NCBI GenBank assembly: GCA_964611295.1
Contig: CAZSWV010000008.1
Span: 18,737 to 82,736, forward strand
DNA length: 64,000 nucleotides
Direction: 5' to 3'
Source of the DNA: B73-G16 sp964611295
GTDB taxonomy: Bacteria; Desulfobacterota; B13-G15
Under the pieces are notes generated by a model, which did no database searches, was not told where the DNA came from, and saw nothing but the letters and a program-made list of their open reading frames with translations. This document shows, piece after piece, positions 7,786-15,976 of this stretch. Numbering within the stretch: the first letter of the stretch is position 1; each line of letters begins with the position of its first letter. The translations under genes were made by a program, and so were the position numbers.

Positions 7786-8200
7786 GGTCCTTAAAGAAAT
7801 AGGTATCCCCGTCGAACCTGTAGGGCCAGAACTCAAAAGGGCATGGGAAAAGGCGGTAGGGCCTCTCATCAGCTCCCACAACATACCCTATTCGTTTAAA
7901 AGGGGAACCCTTACAGTCCTCTGCTCGAGTCCCCACTGGATGCTAGAACTGCAGATGCTCAAGGAGCAGATCCTCAGTAAGCTCCATGCTGAATTAGGAG
8001 GCCAAAAGGTAAAGCGATTGGCCTTCAAACTTGGTCAACTCCTGTCCCGTGAGGAAGAAAGACAAAAAGAACTAAACGTTGAGATCTCCAAAGAAGAAGC
8101 CGAAAGCCTCACTGCCCCCTTAAAGGACAAGGAACTGAAAGAACAGGTAGTGCGGATCCTAAAGGCCATAAGGGCAAAGGCCCAGGGTCCTTCTTTTTAG
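7733..8200 (+). CDS. DUF721 (DciA-like) protein
   Basis: A 155-residue DUF721 protein. The family includes DciA, which helps load the replicative helicase DnaB in bacteria lacking DnaC. The core sits at about residues 10-95: ELKRAWEKAVGPLISSHNIPYSF, then a strand pair KRGTLTVLCSSPHWMLELQ, then an amphipathic helix. A charged C-terminal extension of about 60 residues follows. I chose ATG 7733 because GGAG lies 6-8 nt upstream; an ATG at 7712 in the same frame lacks a good site. It overlaps the fumarase beta gene by 53 nt. The helicase-loading role is inferred from the family. Confidence 0.75.
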   Translation: MRVIDSNSPLTIKEILNKVLKEIGIPVEPVGPELKRAWEKAVGPLISSHNIPYSFKRGTLTVLCSSPHWMLELQMLKEQILSKLHAELGGQKVKRLAFKLGQLLSREEERQKELNVEISKEEAESLTAPLKDKELKEQVVRILKAIRAKAQGPSF

Positions 8201-8201
8201 C

Positions 8202-8229
8202 TTGAAAAAATCCCCTGGGGTGTTATATC
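8202..8229 (+). promoter_or_regulatory. probable promoter of tRNA-Leu(GAG)
   Basis: TTGAAA (8202-8207), a 16-nt spacer and TATATC (8224-8229). The expected start at about 8236 lies 5 nt before the mature tRNA. It begins 2 nt after the DUF721 stop. Confidence 0.5.
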
Positions 8230-8240
8230 CTATTGTGGGC

Positions 8241-8327
8241 GCCGAAGTGGTGGAACTGGAAGACACGCCATCTTGAGGGGGTGGTGGGCGAAAGCCCGTG
8301 CGGGTTCGAGTCCCGCCTTCGGCACCA
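8241..8327 (+). tRNA. tRNA-Leu, anticodon GAG
   Basis: An 87-nt class II tRNA with encoded CCA. The 7-bp acceptor stem pairs GCCGAAG (8241-8247) with CTTCGGC (8317-8323), discriminator A. The anticodon stem pairs CCATC with GGTGG around the loop TTGAGGG, giving anticodon GAG. A long variable arm (GTGGGCGAAAGCCC) and a T-arm with GGTTCGAGTCC follow. A run of T residues directly after the CCA may help end the transcript. Confidence 0.95.
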
Positions 8328-8365
8328 TTTTTTTATGTCCTCATCCTGAATCCAAGGGGAGTTCC

Positions 8366-9148
8366 ATGACAAAGGGGTTTTCGGGTAAGGTGGTGTTGGT
8401 GACAGGCGGAAGTTCTGGTATCGGTAAGGCTACGGCCCTTGCCTTTGCTAGAGAGGGAGCCACGGTGGTGATCACCGCTGAGAGGAACTTACAAGGAGGC
8501 CATGAGGTCCTAGAGGAGATAAGGCGCCTAGGAGCGGATGGTTCCCTTATAAGGTGTGATGTCTCCAAAGAGGTAGACGTAAAGAGGACCTTCGAGGAAA
8601 TCGTCAACCGCTACGGAAGGCTCGACTGTGCCTTCAACAACGCCGGCATCGGTCCCGATGGGGTGAGGGTACCTGTAACCTCCCTTGATGAATGTTCGGA
8701 GGAGATTTGGGATAGGATCATCGATGTAAACCTCAAAGGGGTCTTTTTATGCATGAAGTACGAAATGGCCATAATGAAGGCCCAAAGGGGAGGTTCCATA
8801 GTGAACAACGCCTCCGTAGGTGCCCTTAAACCCATCCCTGGCTTTGGACCTTATGCCGCAAGCAAGGCAGGCGTTATCCTCTTGACAAAAACCGCCGCCC
8901 TTGAAGGAGCCCCCTTCGGCATACGCGTCAATGCCATTTGCCCCGGCATAACAGCAAGGACTCAACTGGCAGAAAACATCGCTCGAGCAGATCCGGCAAA
9001 GAAAGAGGAGATGTTGAAGTTCGTACCCCTTGGGCGCATGGCTGAACCCGAGGAGGTAGCAAACGCTGTGCTTTGGCTCTGCTCAGCCGAGGCTTCCTTT
9101 ATTACCGGGCAGGTCCTGTCAATAGACGGCGGGCTATCGGCAACCTAA
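8366..9148 (+). CDS. short-chain dehydrogenase/reductase (SDR)
   Basis: A 260-residue classical SDR, NAD(P)-dependent oxidoreductase. The cofactor loop TGGSSGIGKA lies near residue 12-21, NNAGI near 92-96, catalytic Ser in the NNASVG region and the Tyr-Lys pair in YAASKAG. A C-terminal VLSIDGG strand is also typical. The frame is open upstream into the tRNA, but ATG 8366 has AGGGGA 5 nt away and starts the family homology. The gene is bracketed by two tRNA-Leu genes pointing towards it. Codon use is AGG-rich like the rest of the window, so no sign of recent import. Substrate unknown. Confidence 0.88.
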   Translation: MTKGFSGKVVLVTGGSSGIGKATALAFAREGATVVITAERNLQGGHEVLEEIRRLGADGSLIRCDVSKEVDVKRTFEEIVNRYGRLDCAFNNAGIGPDGVRVPVTSLDECSEEIWDRIIDVNLKGVFLCMKYEMAIMKAQRGGSIVNNASVGALKPIPGFGPYAASKAGVILLTKTAALEGAPFGIRVNAICPGITARTQLAENIARADPAKKEEMLKFVPLGRMAEPEEVANAVLWLCSAEASFITGQVLSIDGGLSAT

Positions 9149-9151
9149 AAA

Positions 9152-9240
9152 TGGTGCCGGAGGTGGGAGTCGAACCCACACGAGCGCTAAGGCTCGGGGG
9201 ATTTTGAGTCCCCTGCGTCTGCCAATTCCGCCACTCCGGC
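9152..9240 (-). tRNA. tRNA-Leu, anticodon CAA
   Basis: An 89-nt class II tRNA on the minus strand with encoded CCA (9154-9152). The acceptor stem is GCCGGAG/CTCCGGC. The anticodon stem GGGGA/TCCCC encloses CTCAAAA, giving anticodon CAA. A long variable arm and a GGTTCGACTCC T-arm are present. It lies 14 nt downstream of gatA in the same orientation, with no obvious promoter between, so it may be processed from the gatCA transcript. Confidence 0.95.
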
Positions 9241-9254
9241 AACCTTTTTTATTA

Positions 9255-10736
9255 TTACCTCTTGGAGTCAAGTCGGTCAAGTACAGGGGGGTAAAGCTTT
9301 AGGCCAGATGCCTCTTGGTAGGCCCTAGCCACTTTCAGGATGGTCCTTTCGTCGCATGGTCTTCCGATCAACTGGGCCCCTATAGGCAAACCATCCTTGC
9401 TCAAGCCACAGGGAATGGAAAGCGCAGGTAAGCCGGCAAGGTTGGCAGGGATGGTAAAGATGTCCGAAAGGTACATCTGGAGGGGATCTTCCACCTTCTC
9501 CCCTAAAAGGAAGGCAGGGGTTGGGGAGGTGGGCGTCAAGATGAGGTCGCACCTCTCAAAGGCTTGTTCGAAATCCCTTTTTATCAACGTCCTCACCTGG
9601 GAGGCCTTGTAGTAGTATTGGTCATAGTAACCTGCAGAAAGGGCGAAGGTCCCGAGCATTATCCTCCTCTTCACCTCTGGGCCAAACCCCTTGGACCTCG
9701 TCTCCATGTACATGTCCATCAAATCCTTCCCTTCTACCCTTAGCCCGTATTTGACACCATCGTAGCGTGCAAGGTTGGAACTGGCTTCAGACGTACAGAT
9801 GATGTAATAAGTGGCCACAGCGTATTCAGTATGGGGGAGGCTTATCTCTTCCACATGAAGGCCTAATCCCTCAAGTAGCGCCGCCAAGTCCAATACCCTC
9901 TCCTTTACCTCCTCATCAAGCCCTTGGACGAAGTATTCCTTAGGGATACCTATCCTCAAACCCTTAGGATCCCCACGGATGACTTCCAAAAGCCCCTCCT
10001 CTTGAGGGATGGGCAAAGAGGTGGAATCCTTTGGGTCATGTCCAGATATGGCCTCGAACAAAAGGGCACAGTCTTCAACAGAACGGGCCAGAGGACCAAT
10101 CTGATCGAGGCTTGACGCAAAGGCAACCAAGCCATAACGCGATACCCTGCCATAGGTGGGCTTAAGGCCCACCACTCCACAGAAAGCAGCCGGTTGTCTT
10201 ATCGATCCCCCTGTGTCTGAACCAAGGGACACCACGCACTCCCATGCTGAGACCGCTGCTGCTGATCCACCACTTGAACCGCCCGGGGTCCTTTTAAGGT
10301 CCCATGGGTTCCGGGTGAGTTTAAAGGCTGAGTTCTCGGTCGAGGAACCCATGGCGAACTCATCCAGATTGGTCTTTCCAAGGATAATAGCCCCTTGCCT
10401 CCTTAGCCTCTCTACCACTGTGGCATCATAAGGGGGCACGAAGTTAGAGAGGATCCGAGAGGCACAGGTCGTAAGAAGCCCTTTGGTACATATGTTGTCC
10501 TTTACTGCTAGAGGGATCCCAGTCAAATAAGAAGCTTCACCTTCATGAAAACGCCTTGCTGCCTCCTCTGCCGCCTTAAGGGCCCCTTCTTCGTCTAAGG
10601 TGATATAAGCCTCAATCACCGGGTCTATCTCCTTTATCCACTGAAGGTAAGCCTCAGTCACCTCAATGGGGTTAAGCTCACGTCGCCTATAGGCTTCTTT
10701 AAGTTCAAGGATGCCTAACCTTAACACCTCCTTCAT
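9255..10736 (-). CDS. gatA: Asp-tRNA(Asn)/Glu-tRNA(Gln) amidotransferase subunit A
   Basis: The 493-residue glutaminase/amidase subunit of the GatCAB transamidosome, releasing ammonia from glutamine to convert mischarged Glu-tRNA(Gln) or Asp-tRNA(Asn). The amidase-signature triad is visible: Lys79 (LAVKDN), cis-Ser at about 154 (GGSSGGSAAA) and nucleophile Ser178 (GSDTGGSIRQPA). GLKPTYGRVSRYG is diagnostic for GatA. Start ATG 10736 overlaps the gatC stop (ATGA) behind GAGGG. gatB is not in this window and must lie elsewhere if the complex is complete. Confidence 0.97.
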   Translation of the reverse strand: MKEVLRLGILELKEAYRRRELNPIEVTEAYLQWIKEIDPVIEAYITLDEEGALKAAEEAARRFHEGEASYLTGIPLAVKDNICTKGLLTTCASRILSNFVPPYDATVVERLRRQGAIILGKTNLDEFAMGSSTENSAFKLTRNPWDLKRTPGGSSGGSAAAVSAWECVVSLGSDTGGSIRQPAAFCGVVGLKPTYGRVSRYGLVAFASSLDQIGPLARSVEDCALLFEAISGHDPKDSTSLPIPQEEGLLEVIRGDPKGLRIGIPKEYFVQGLDEEVKERVLDLAALLEGLGLHVEEISLPHTEYAVATYYIICTSEASSNLARYDGVKYGLRVEGKDLMDMYMETRSKGFGPEVKRRIMLGTFALSAGYYDQYYYKASQVRTLIKRDFEQAFERCDLILTPTSPTPAFLLGEKVEDPLQMYLSDIFTIPANLAGLPALSIPCGLSKDGLPIGAQLIGRPCDERTILKVARAYQEASGLKLYPPVLDRLDSKR

Positions 10737-11017
10737 ATCACCCTCGGAACCTTATAATAACCCTCTTCGGAAGAAGGGGCATTCCCCATGATCTCCTCAC
10801 GCGAAAAGGGCCTCTGAACCAGATCCTCCCTCAACACGTTTACCTCTGGGATCACTTGAAAGGTAGGAACCACCCCAGTGGTGTCCAGTTCGTTGAGCTT
10901 TTCCATATACCTGAGGATAGAGTCCAATTGGTCTGTAAACCTCAACTTCTCTTCCTCAGATAGCTTAAGGCGCGAAAGCCTAGCTACATACTCCACTTGC
11001 TCAACAGTTATCTTCAT
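10733..11017 (-). CDS. gatC: Asp-tRNA(Asn)/Glu-tRNA(Gln) amidotransferase subunit C
   Basis: The 94-residue small GatC subunit that wraps GatA and GatB and stabilises the complex. Features: N-terminal helix EQVEYVARLSRLKLSEEE, the DQLDSILRYMEKLNELDTTGV segment and a C-terminal belt LREDLVQRPFSREEI with AP residues. Length is normal. The gene overlaps CBS-gene sequence upstream and gatA downstream by 4 nt each. The arrangement implies strict stoichiometric coupling with gatA. Confidence 0.95.
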   Translation of the reverse strand: MKITVEQVEYVARLSRLKLSEEEKLRFTDQLDSILRYMEKLNELDTTGVVPTFQVIPEVNVLREDLVQRPFSREEIMGNAPSSEEGYYKVPRVI

Positions 11018-11427
11018 GCTTCCTCCTGAAAGGCAAGGGCCTTTATGATGTCACCTCTTGTAAGGATCCCTATAAGTTTACCCTCATGCACTACAGGTAA
11101 CATGTTTATATTATGCTCTACCATAAGCCTTGCCGCCTCTTCTACAGAGGCAGTAGGAGAAACAGTTATCACATCCCTTTTCATGATCTCGCTTACAGTA
11201 GTCCCGTATTTGGCTATGAGTTGTTCTTTATCTATTTCCGTCACTTCAAAGCCCATAGTGAGATAGTCTACGACATCGGTCCTTGTTATTATACCTTTCA
11301 GCTCCTTTCCTTCAACCACGGGCATACCCGATATGTTGTATGTCTTTAGTTTATACAACACCATTGCTAGCTTATCCTGAGGTTCACAGGTGATAACGTC
11401 CCTGTTCATGATGTCGCAGACCTTCAT
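11014..11427 (-). CDS. tandem CBS-domain protein
   Basis: A 137-residue protein made of two CBS domains (about residues 4-60 and 72-130), a Bateman module that senses adenosine nucleotides in many proteins. Each half has the hallmark DIMxRDVIT start and a VVEGxxLKGIITRTDVV / VVHEGKLIGILTRGDII ending. Start ATG 11427 has GGGAGGGG 4 nt upstream and follows the DUF294 stop by one base; an in-frame TTG 21 nt earlier lies inside that gene and is less likely. It is probably the detached regulatory module of the DUF294 nucleotidyltransferase just upstream. Confidence 0.85.
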   Translation of the reverse strand: MKVCDIMNRDVITCEPQDKLAMVLYKLKTYNISGMPVVEGKELKGIITRTDVVDYLTMGFEVTEIDKEQLIAKYGTTVSEIMKRDVITVSPTASVEEAARLMVEHNINMLPVVHEGKLIGILTRGDIIKALAFQEEA

Positions 11428-11428
11428 C

Positions 11429-12589
11429 CTATCCCCTCCCTTTGCCAAAGAATAATTCGTTAGAATACCTTTGGAATTCCTCTATTTTCCTCAATGCCGT
11501 TCGCAACTCCTTCTGTTCCTCATGGTTAAGTCTGTAGGGATCTATGTAATTGGAAGCCTCTTCCCCTTTAAGCACCGCTTTCACCTGTTCCTTTATCCTC
11601 AAATGCATAAGGGTATAGTAGGCATCTTCTAGATCCCGGGCCATTTCCGGGCTTATTACTCCTTTCTCCTTTAGACCCTTTATGCGCTTTAAGGTGTTGG
11701 TCTCATAGATACCATATGCAGTAGCAATGACCCTAACCAACACCACAAGGGGGGCCCATCCCCCGGTCTTTATGTTCAGCATCCCACGGTAAGGGCCCAC
11801 TTTTTCGGTAACAAATCGCCCCAAAAGCCCCAAAGGCAGAGGGACGAATATCAGGGTAGAGACCATCTCGTTTAAAAGGCCCTTGTTCTCCGCTAAAAGG
11901 GGGCGAAGTCCTTCAAGTTCTCGCCATAGCTTTTCGCTCCCACCTACAAGGCGCATGTCCATGAGGATCATGAGTTCCAAAAGCCCCAACACCCCCTTCC
12001 CCTTTTCAGCGCACGTGGAAATCCTCTCCCTCCACTGGGAGGATGTCCCCCTCCATTTTTCGTTCGAGGGCATCACGCCTCCCTTGCACTTCTTAACCCC
12101 TGCTTGTTCGAGGTAGTTGCTCACCTTTTCCGAGAATTCCTTAAAGAGGCCCTCTTCCCCCTCGTACACCAGCATGTAGTCCTGGTCCGTGTAAAGGGTC
12201 TCCTCTTGACGGCCAGCACTCCCCAAGGCCACCCAAGCGTAGGACCCCTCGTCCACACCGAGTTCTTCCCCTACCAAGGCCAAAACCCTCTTTACAATCT
12301 CGTCTCTCCCCTTGGTGCAGATAAGGTGGACGTCCTTGACCGAACGGCTCCCTTCAAAGGCCTTTATGGCCAATCGGTTGAGGAAAAAATGCCACTTCTC
12401 AAGTCCTTTGAGGTCGGCCCTCCTTATCTTATCAAGTAGTCCCTCCAGCTCCTCCTTTAAGGCCTCAAGGGGGTATTCCTCTTGTCGGATTAACTCCCTT
12501 AGACCCTTCAGGCTGCTCAGCCTGTCCTCGAAGTCAAGCCTTTCGGGGATATAGTCCTTGAGGAACCCTTTGACCTTCTCGGTGAACAT
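11429..12589 (-). CDS. DUF294-type nucleotidyltransferase-like signalling protein
   Basis: A 386-residue protein with the DUF294/GlnD-like nucleotidyltransferase core: GSAGRQE at residues 123-129 and the metal-binding YTDQD at 133-137, followed by the helical DUF294_C region. N-terminal 110 residues are helical and charged, without cNMP or CBS domains. In most relatives CBS domains are fused N-terminally; here a free tandem CBS protein is encoded one base downstream. It may therefore work as a two-protein complex modifying an unknown target. Located between valS and the CBS-gatCA genes. Confidence 0.82.
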   Translation of the reverse strand: MFTEKVKGFLKDYIPERLDFEDRLSSLKGLRELIRQEEYPLEALKEELEGLLDKIRRADLKGLEKWHFFLNRLAIKAFEGSRSVKDVHLICTKGRDEIVKRVLALVGEELGVDEGSYAWVALGSAGRQEETLYTDQDYMLVYEGEEGLFKEFSEKVSNYLEQAGVKKCKGGVMPSNEKWRGTSSQWRERISTCAEKGKGVLGLLELMILMDMRLVGGSEKLWRELEGLRPLLAENKGLLNEMVSTLIFVPLPLGLLGRFVTEKVGPYRGMLNIKTGGWAPLVVLVRVIATAYGIYETNTLKRIKGLKEKGVISPEMARDLEDAYYTLMHLRIKEQVKAVLKGEEASNYIDPYRLNHEEQKELRTALRKIEEFQRYSNELFFGKGRG

Positions 12590-15253
12590 CTATAGGACCT
12601 CAACCCCGTCCAACAGCTCCTTTACCCCTTTTAGCCTTTCCTGGAGCTTCGCCTTCTTTTCCTTCAGTTCTTCGGCTTTCTGCCTCTCCTTATCCACCAC
12701 AGGCCGAGGGGCCCTCTGGAGGAAAGAAGGGTTTTGGAGCTTCCTCATTACGAACTCCAGTTCTTCCTCTACCTCTTTCAGTTCCTTCAAGAGCCTCTCC
12801 TCTTCCTTTTTAGGGTCAGGGATGAGGTCCTTAAGGGGGACATATACCTCTATCCCATGGGTTATGGCCGTTGAACAAGCGCGGGGGACCTCTTCTACCC
12901 GGAGGACCTTAATGTCGCGCACAAGGCCAAGGGACTCGATGAAGAGAAAACCCTCTTTGAGTTCGGCCAAAAGGTCCTCCTTGGCCTTGAAGAAGACCTC
13001 TACCTTTTTTGAAGGTGCCACCCCCATTTCACCCCTTATGTTCCGTATAGCCGTTATAACCCCCATGATCCTCTCCATCCTCTGGACAGCCTCTTGGTCT
13101 TCGGGTATCTCCTTCGGATCAGGCCACGGACTCACGGTTATGCTTTCGCCTACATGGGGAAGGCGCTGCCATATTTCCTCTGTGATGAAAGGCATAAAGG
13201 GATGAAGGAGCTTCAACAATTTGTCAAAAACGTAAAGGAGGACCTGCTGAGTGCTCCTGCGTAAGATCGGATCTTCTTGCTGGTAAAGATAGGGCTTTAT
13301 CAGCTCAAGGTACCAATCGCAGAAGTTATGCCAGGTAAACCTATAAAGGGATAAGGCTGCTTCGTTAAACCTATACTCCTCAAGGGCCTCGGTCACCCCT
13401 TTTATCGTCTCCTTGAGCCTATGGAGGATCCACTTATCCGGAAGGCTCAAACGGGGAGGCAAAGAGGCCTCACATCCTCCCTCCAGGTTCATGAGGCAAA
13501 ACCTTGCAGCGTTCCACAGCTTGTTGCAGAAGTTCCTTGAACCTTCGATCCGCTCTTCGGATAACTTTATGTCCCTGCCTTGAGCAGCTAGGACAGCCAG
13601 CGTAAACCTCAGGGCATCTGCACCGTATTTGTCTATCATCTCCAAGGGGTCGATAACGTTCCCCTTGGTCTTGCTCATCTTCTGGCCCTCCATATCCCTG
13701 ACCAAGGCATGTACGTATACGTCCTTGAAAGGGACATCCCCCATAAAATGGAGCCCCATCATCATCATCCTGGCAACCCAGAAAAAGAGGATGTCAAAAC
13801 CCGTGACCAGGACCGAGGTGGGATAAAAGACTTCAAGCTCCTTTGTCCTTTTGGGCCATCCCAGGGTCGAAAACGGCCACAACGCAGAACTAAACCAGGT
13901 GTCGAGCACATCTTCGTCTTGCTTTATCCTTTCGGAACCACAATGCCTGCACTTTTCGGGGGCTTCACGACTGACGGTTATCCCCTGACAGTCCTCACAG
14001 TGCCACGCCGGTATCCTATGTCCCCACCATATCTGCCTTGATATACACCAGTCCCTTATCGACTCCATCCAATCCAAATAGACCTTCTCCCAGTTCGAGG
14101 GTATTATCCTGGTCCTTCCGTCCTTTACGGCCCCTATGGCCGGTTCAGCTAGGGGTTTGGTCTTGACAAACCACTGGACCGATAACATGGGTTCGACTAT
14201 CGTCTGGCAGCGATAACAGTGTCCCACTGCGTGCCTATAAGGCTCTACCTTGACCAAAAGGCCTTCCCTCTGTAGGTCCTCAAGGAGCTTGCGTCTGCAT
14301 TCAAACCGATCAAGGCCCTTGTAAGGTCCTGCTTCCTCAGTCATACGGCCTTCTTGGTCTATCACCTTGACCAGGGGTAGGCCATGTCGCTGCGATATCT
14401 CAAAGTCATAGGGGTCATGCGCAGGGGTCACCTTAAGGGCCCCTGTCCCGAAATGGGGGTCTACATAGGGGTCAGCGATAACGGGGATCCTCCTCCCCAA
14501 GATGGGCAAAAGCGCCCACCTACCCACTAAGGACCTATAGCGCTCGTCCTCAGGGTTCACCGCTACGGCAGTATCCCCTAACATGGTCTCAGGGCGCGTG
14601 GTAGCGACCACTACCTCTCCTCCCCCTTCAAGGGGATAACGCAAGAAGTAAAGGTAGGCGTCCTCTTCCCGGTGCTCGACCTCCAGGTCCGAAAGGGCGG
14701 TCTTACATCGAGGACACCAATTGATCATGTAGTTGCCGCGGTATATAAGGCCTTCCTCGTAAAGCCTGACGAAGACCTCCTTTACCGCCTCTGATAGGCC
14801 CTCGTCCATAGTGAAGCGCTCCCTTGACCAATCACAGGAGGCACCAAGCCTCTTGAGCTGCTCTATGATCACCCTCCCGTATTTCTCCTTCCACTGCCAA
14901 ACCCTCGCGAGGAAGCCATCCCTTCCCAAGGCCTCCTTGCTCAACCCCTCCTTTGCCAATTCCCGCTCGACCATATGTTGGGTAGCAATGCCGGCATGGT
15001 CTGTCCCTGGTACCCAGAGGCAGTTATACCCCTGCATCCTTCTCCAGCGCACCAAGATGTCCTGCAGGGTGTTGTTCAAGGCATGCCCTATGTGGAGGGA
15101 ACCCGTAACGTTTGGGGGGGGGATGACTATGCAAAAGGGCCTTTTAGGGGAATCCGGATCGGCTACGAAGTAACCCCTCTCAAGCCAATACTGATACCAC
15201 TTTTCCTCCACTTCCTTTGGATCATAGGCCTTTTTCAGCTCCATCGTGTACAT
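12590..15253 (-). CDS. valS: valyl-tRNA synthetase
   Basis: An 887-residue class I synthetase charging tRNA-Val. HIGH signature in PPPNVTGSLHIGHALN (HIGH at 54-57), KMSKS signature as KMSKTKG near residue 525, an inserted CP1 editing domain containing TTRPETMLGDTAVAVNP, a tRNA-binding helical domain and a C-terminal coiled coil of about 65 residues rich in KELKEVEEEL-type heptads. Start is at 15253 or the ATG 9 nt later; both overlap the end of the response-regulator gene. Two CxxC pairs in the CP1 region suggest bound zinc. Confidence 0.97.
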   Translation of the reverse strand: MYTMELKKAYDPKEVEEKWYQYWLERGYFVADPDSPKRPFCIVIPPPNVTGSLHIGHALNNTLQDILVRWRRMQGYNCLWVPGTDHAGIATQHMVERELAKEGLSKEALGRDGFLARVWQWKEKYGRVIIEQLKRLGASCDWSRERFTMDEGLSEAVKEVFVRLYEEGLIYRGNYMINWCPRCKTALSDLEVEHREEDAYLYFLRYPLEGGGEVVVATTRPETMLGDTAVAVNPEDERYRSLVGRWALLPILGRRIPVIADPYVDPHFGTGALKVTPAHDPYDFEISQRHGLPLVKVIDQEGRMTEEAGPYKGLDRFECRRKLLEDLQREGLLVKVEPYRHAVGHCYRCQTIVEPMLSVQWFVKTKPLAEPAIGAVKDGRTRIIPSNWEKVYLDWMESIRDWCISRQIWWGHRIPAWHCEDCQGITVSREAPEKCRHCGSERIKQDEDVLDTWFSSALWPFSTLGWPKRTKELEVFYPTSVLVTGFDILFFWVARMMMMGLHFMGDVPFKDVYVHALVRDMEGQKMSKTKGNVIDPLEMIDKYGADALRFTLAVLAAQGRDIKLSEERIEGSRNFCNKLWNAARFCLMNLEGGCEASLPPRLSLPDKWILHRLKETIKGVTEALEEYRFNEAALSLYRFTWHNFCDWYLELIKPYLYQQEDPILRRSTQQVLLYVFDKLLKLLHPFMPFITEEIWQRLPHVGESITVSPWPDPKEIPEDQEAVQRMERIMGVITAIRNIRGEMGVAPSKKVEVFFKAKEDLLAELKEGFLFIESLGLVRDIKVLRVEEVPRACSTAITHGIEVYVPLKDLIPDPKKEEERLLKELKEVEEELEFVMRKLQNPSFLQRAPRPVVDKERQKAEELKEKKAKLQERLKGVKELLDGVEVL

Positions 15254-15927
15254 CCACCCCTTTTTTTGAATTCTTCCTCAATTAGACGCCTTAACTCCTC
15301 GCGAAAGGCCTTTGCCAATTCTCGGACCAAGGCCTCTATGAACTTCCTAAAGGCTATTTCAAGCTCCCCTTGTCCCTTTTCGGCTAAAAAGGGAGAGGTA
15401 GCCATAGAAGGGGACGCTGCTATGGAAGATTCGGCCATCTCGAGTTCTTTTGCGCTTTCCTCAAGGATCTCCTTCAACCTTGAGGCCTCAGCTTCAGGGA
15501 TCTCACCTTCTTCCTCCACTACCTCCGTGAGTTCTATCACCTCTTCGGTTTCCCCCTCAAGGCCAAGGGCCTTCCTCAACTTGGAGAGGACCTCTTCAGC
15601 CCTGAAAGGTTTGAAAATTGCCCCTAGGGCCCCAAGTTCCTCCAAATCCTTTTCGCTCACCTGGTCCAATATCCCCATGGTGAAGTAAAGGGGGATAGCC
15701 CTTAGAGCAGGGTCTTCCTTTAATTTCTTGGACAGCTTCAGGGCACCAAGGGGAGGCGCTTTGTAATCACAGATGAAAAGGTCAACCTTTTGTCCTTTAA
15801 GGTAGTTCAAGGCATCTATGACGTTGCCGAAAAAGACCACGTTGAGGCCGTCCTCTTGGGAAAGGATCCGCGAGAGTTCCTTGCGAACCACAGGACTCGG
15901 TTCCACTATAAGCACAGAAGCCTTCAT
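15235..15927 (-). CDS. response-regulator receiver protein with acidic linker and amphipathic C-terminus
   Basis: A 230-residue protein. Residues 3-118 form a CheY-like receiver: the phospho-acceptor is Asp54 (FICDYKAPP), with Thr83 and Lys106 (FKPF) in the expected places. The usual acidic pair near the N-terminus is only Glu9-Pro10, so metal binding may be altered. Residues 120-175 are acidic and low in complexity, and 185-230 form a charged amphipathic helix with no known output domain. ATG 15927 is preferred because homology begins there, although its GGGAG abuts the start; an upstream in-frame TTG at 15975 exists. The last 19 nt overlap valS. No partner kinase is nearby. Confidence 0.75.
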   Translation of the reverse strand: MKASVLIVEPSPVVRKELSRILSQEDGLNVVFFGNVIDALNYLKGQKVDLFICDYKAPPLGALKLSKKLKEDPALRAIPLYFTMGILDQVSEKDLEELGALGAIFKPFRAEEVLSKLRKALGLEGETEEVIELTEVVEEEGEIPEAEASRLKEILEESAKELEMAESSIAASPSMATSPFLAEKGQGELEIAFRKFIEALVRELAKAFREELRRLIEEEFKKRGGCTRWS

Positions 15928-15976
15928 CTCCCTTTGGTTGGGATGAAGATAAACACAAGCCTTTGGCCCTGTCAAC

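Noticed and set aside
8212..8220. CCCCTGGGG palindrome in the tRNA-Leu promoter spacer as an operator
   Set aside because: Very short and within a GC-rich spacer; expected by chance, no second copy noted.
12558..13205. 215-codon plus-strand frame opposite valS
   Set aside because: Serine-rich shadow of the valS coiled coil and anticodon-binding domain; no ribosome site and no homology recognised.
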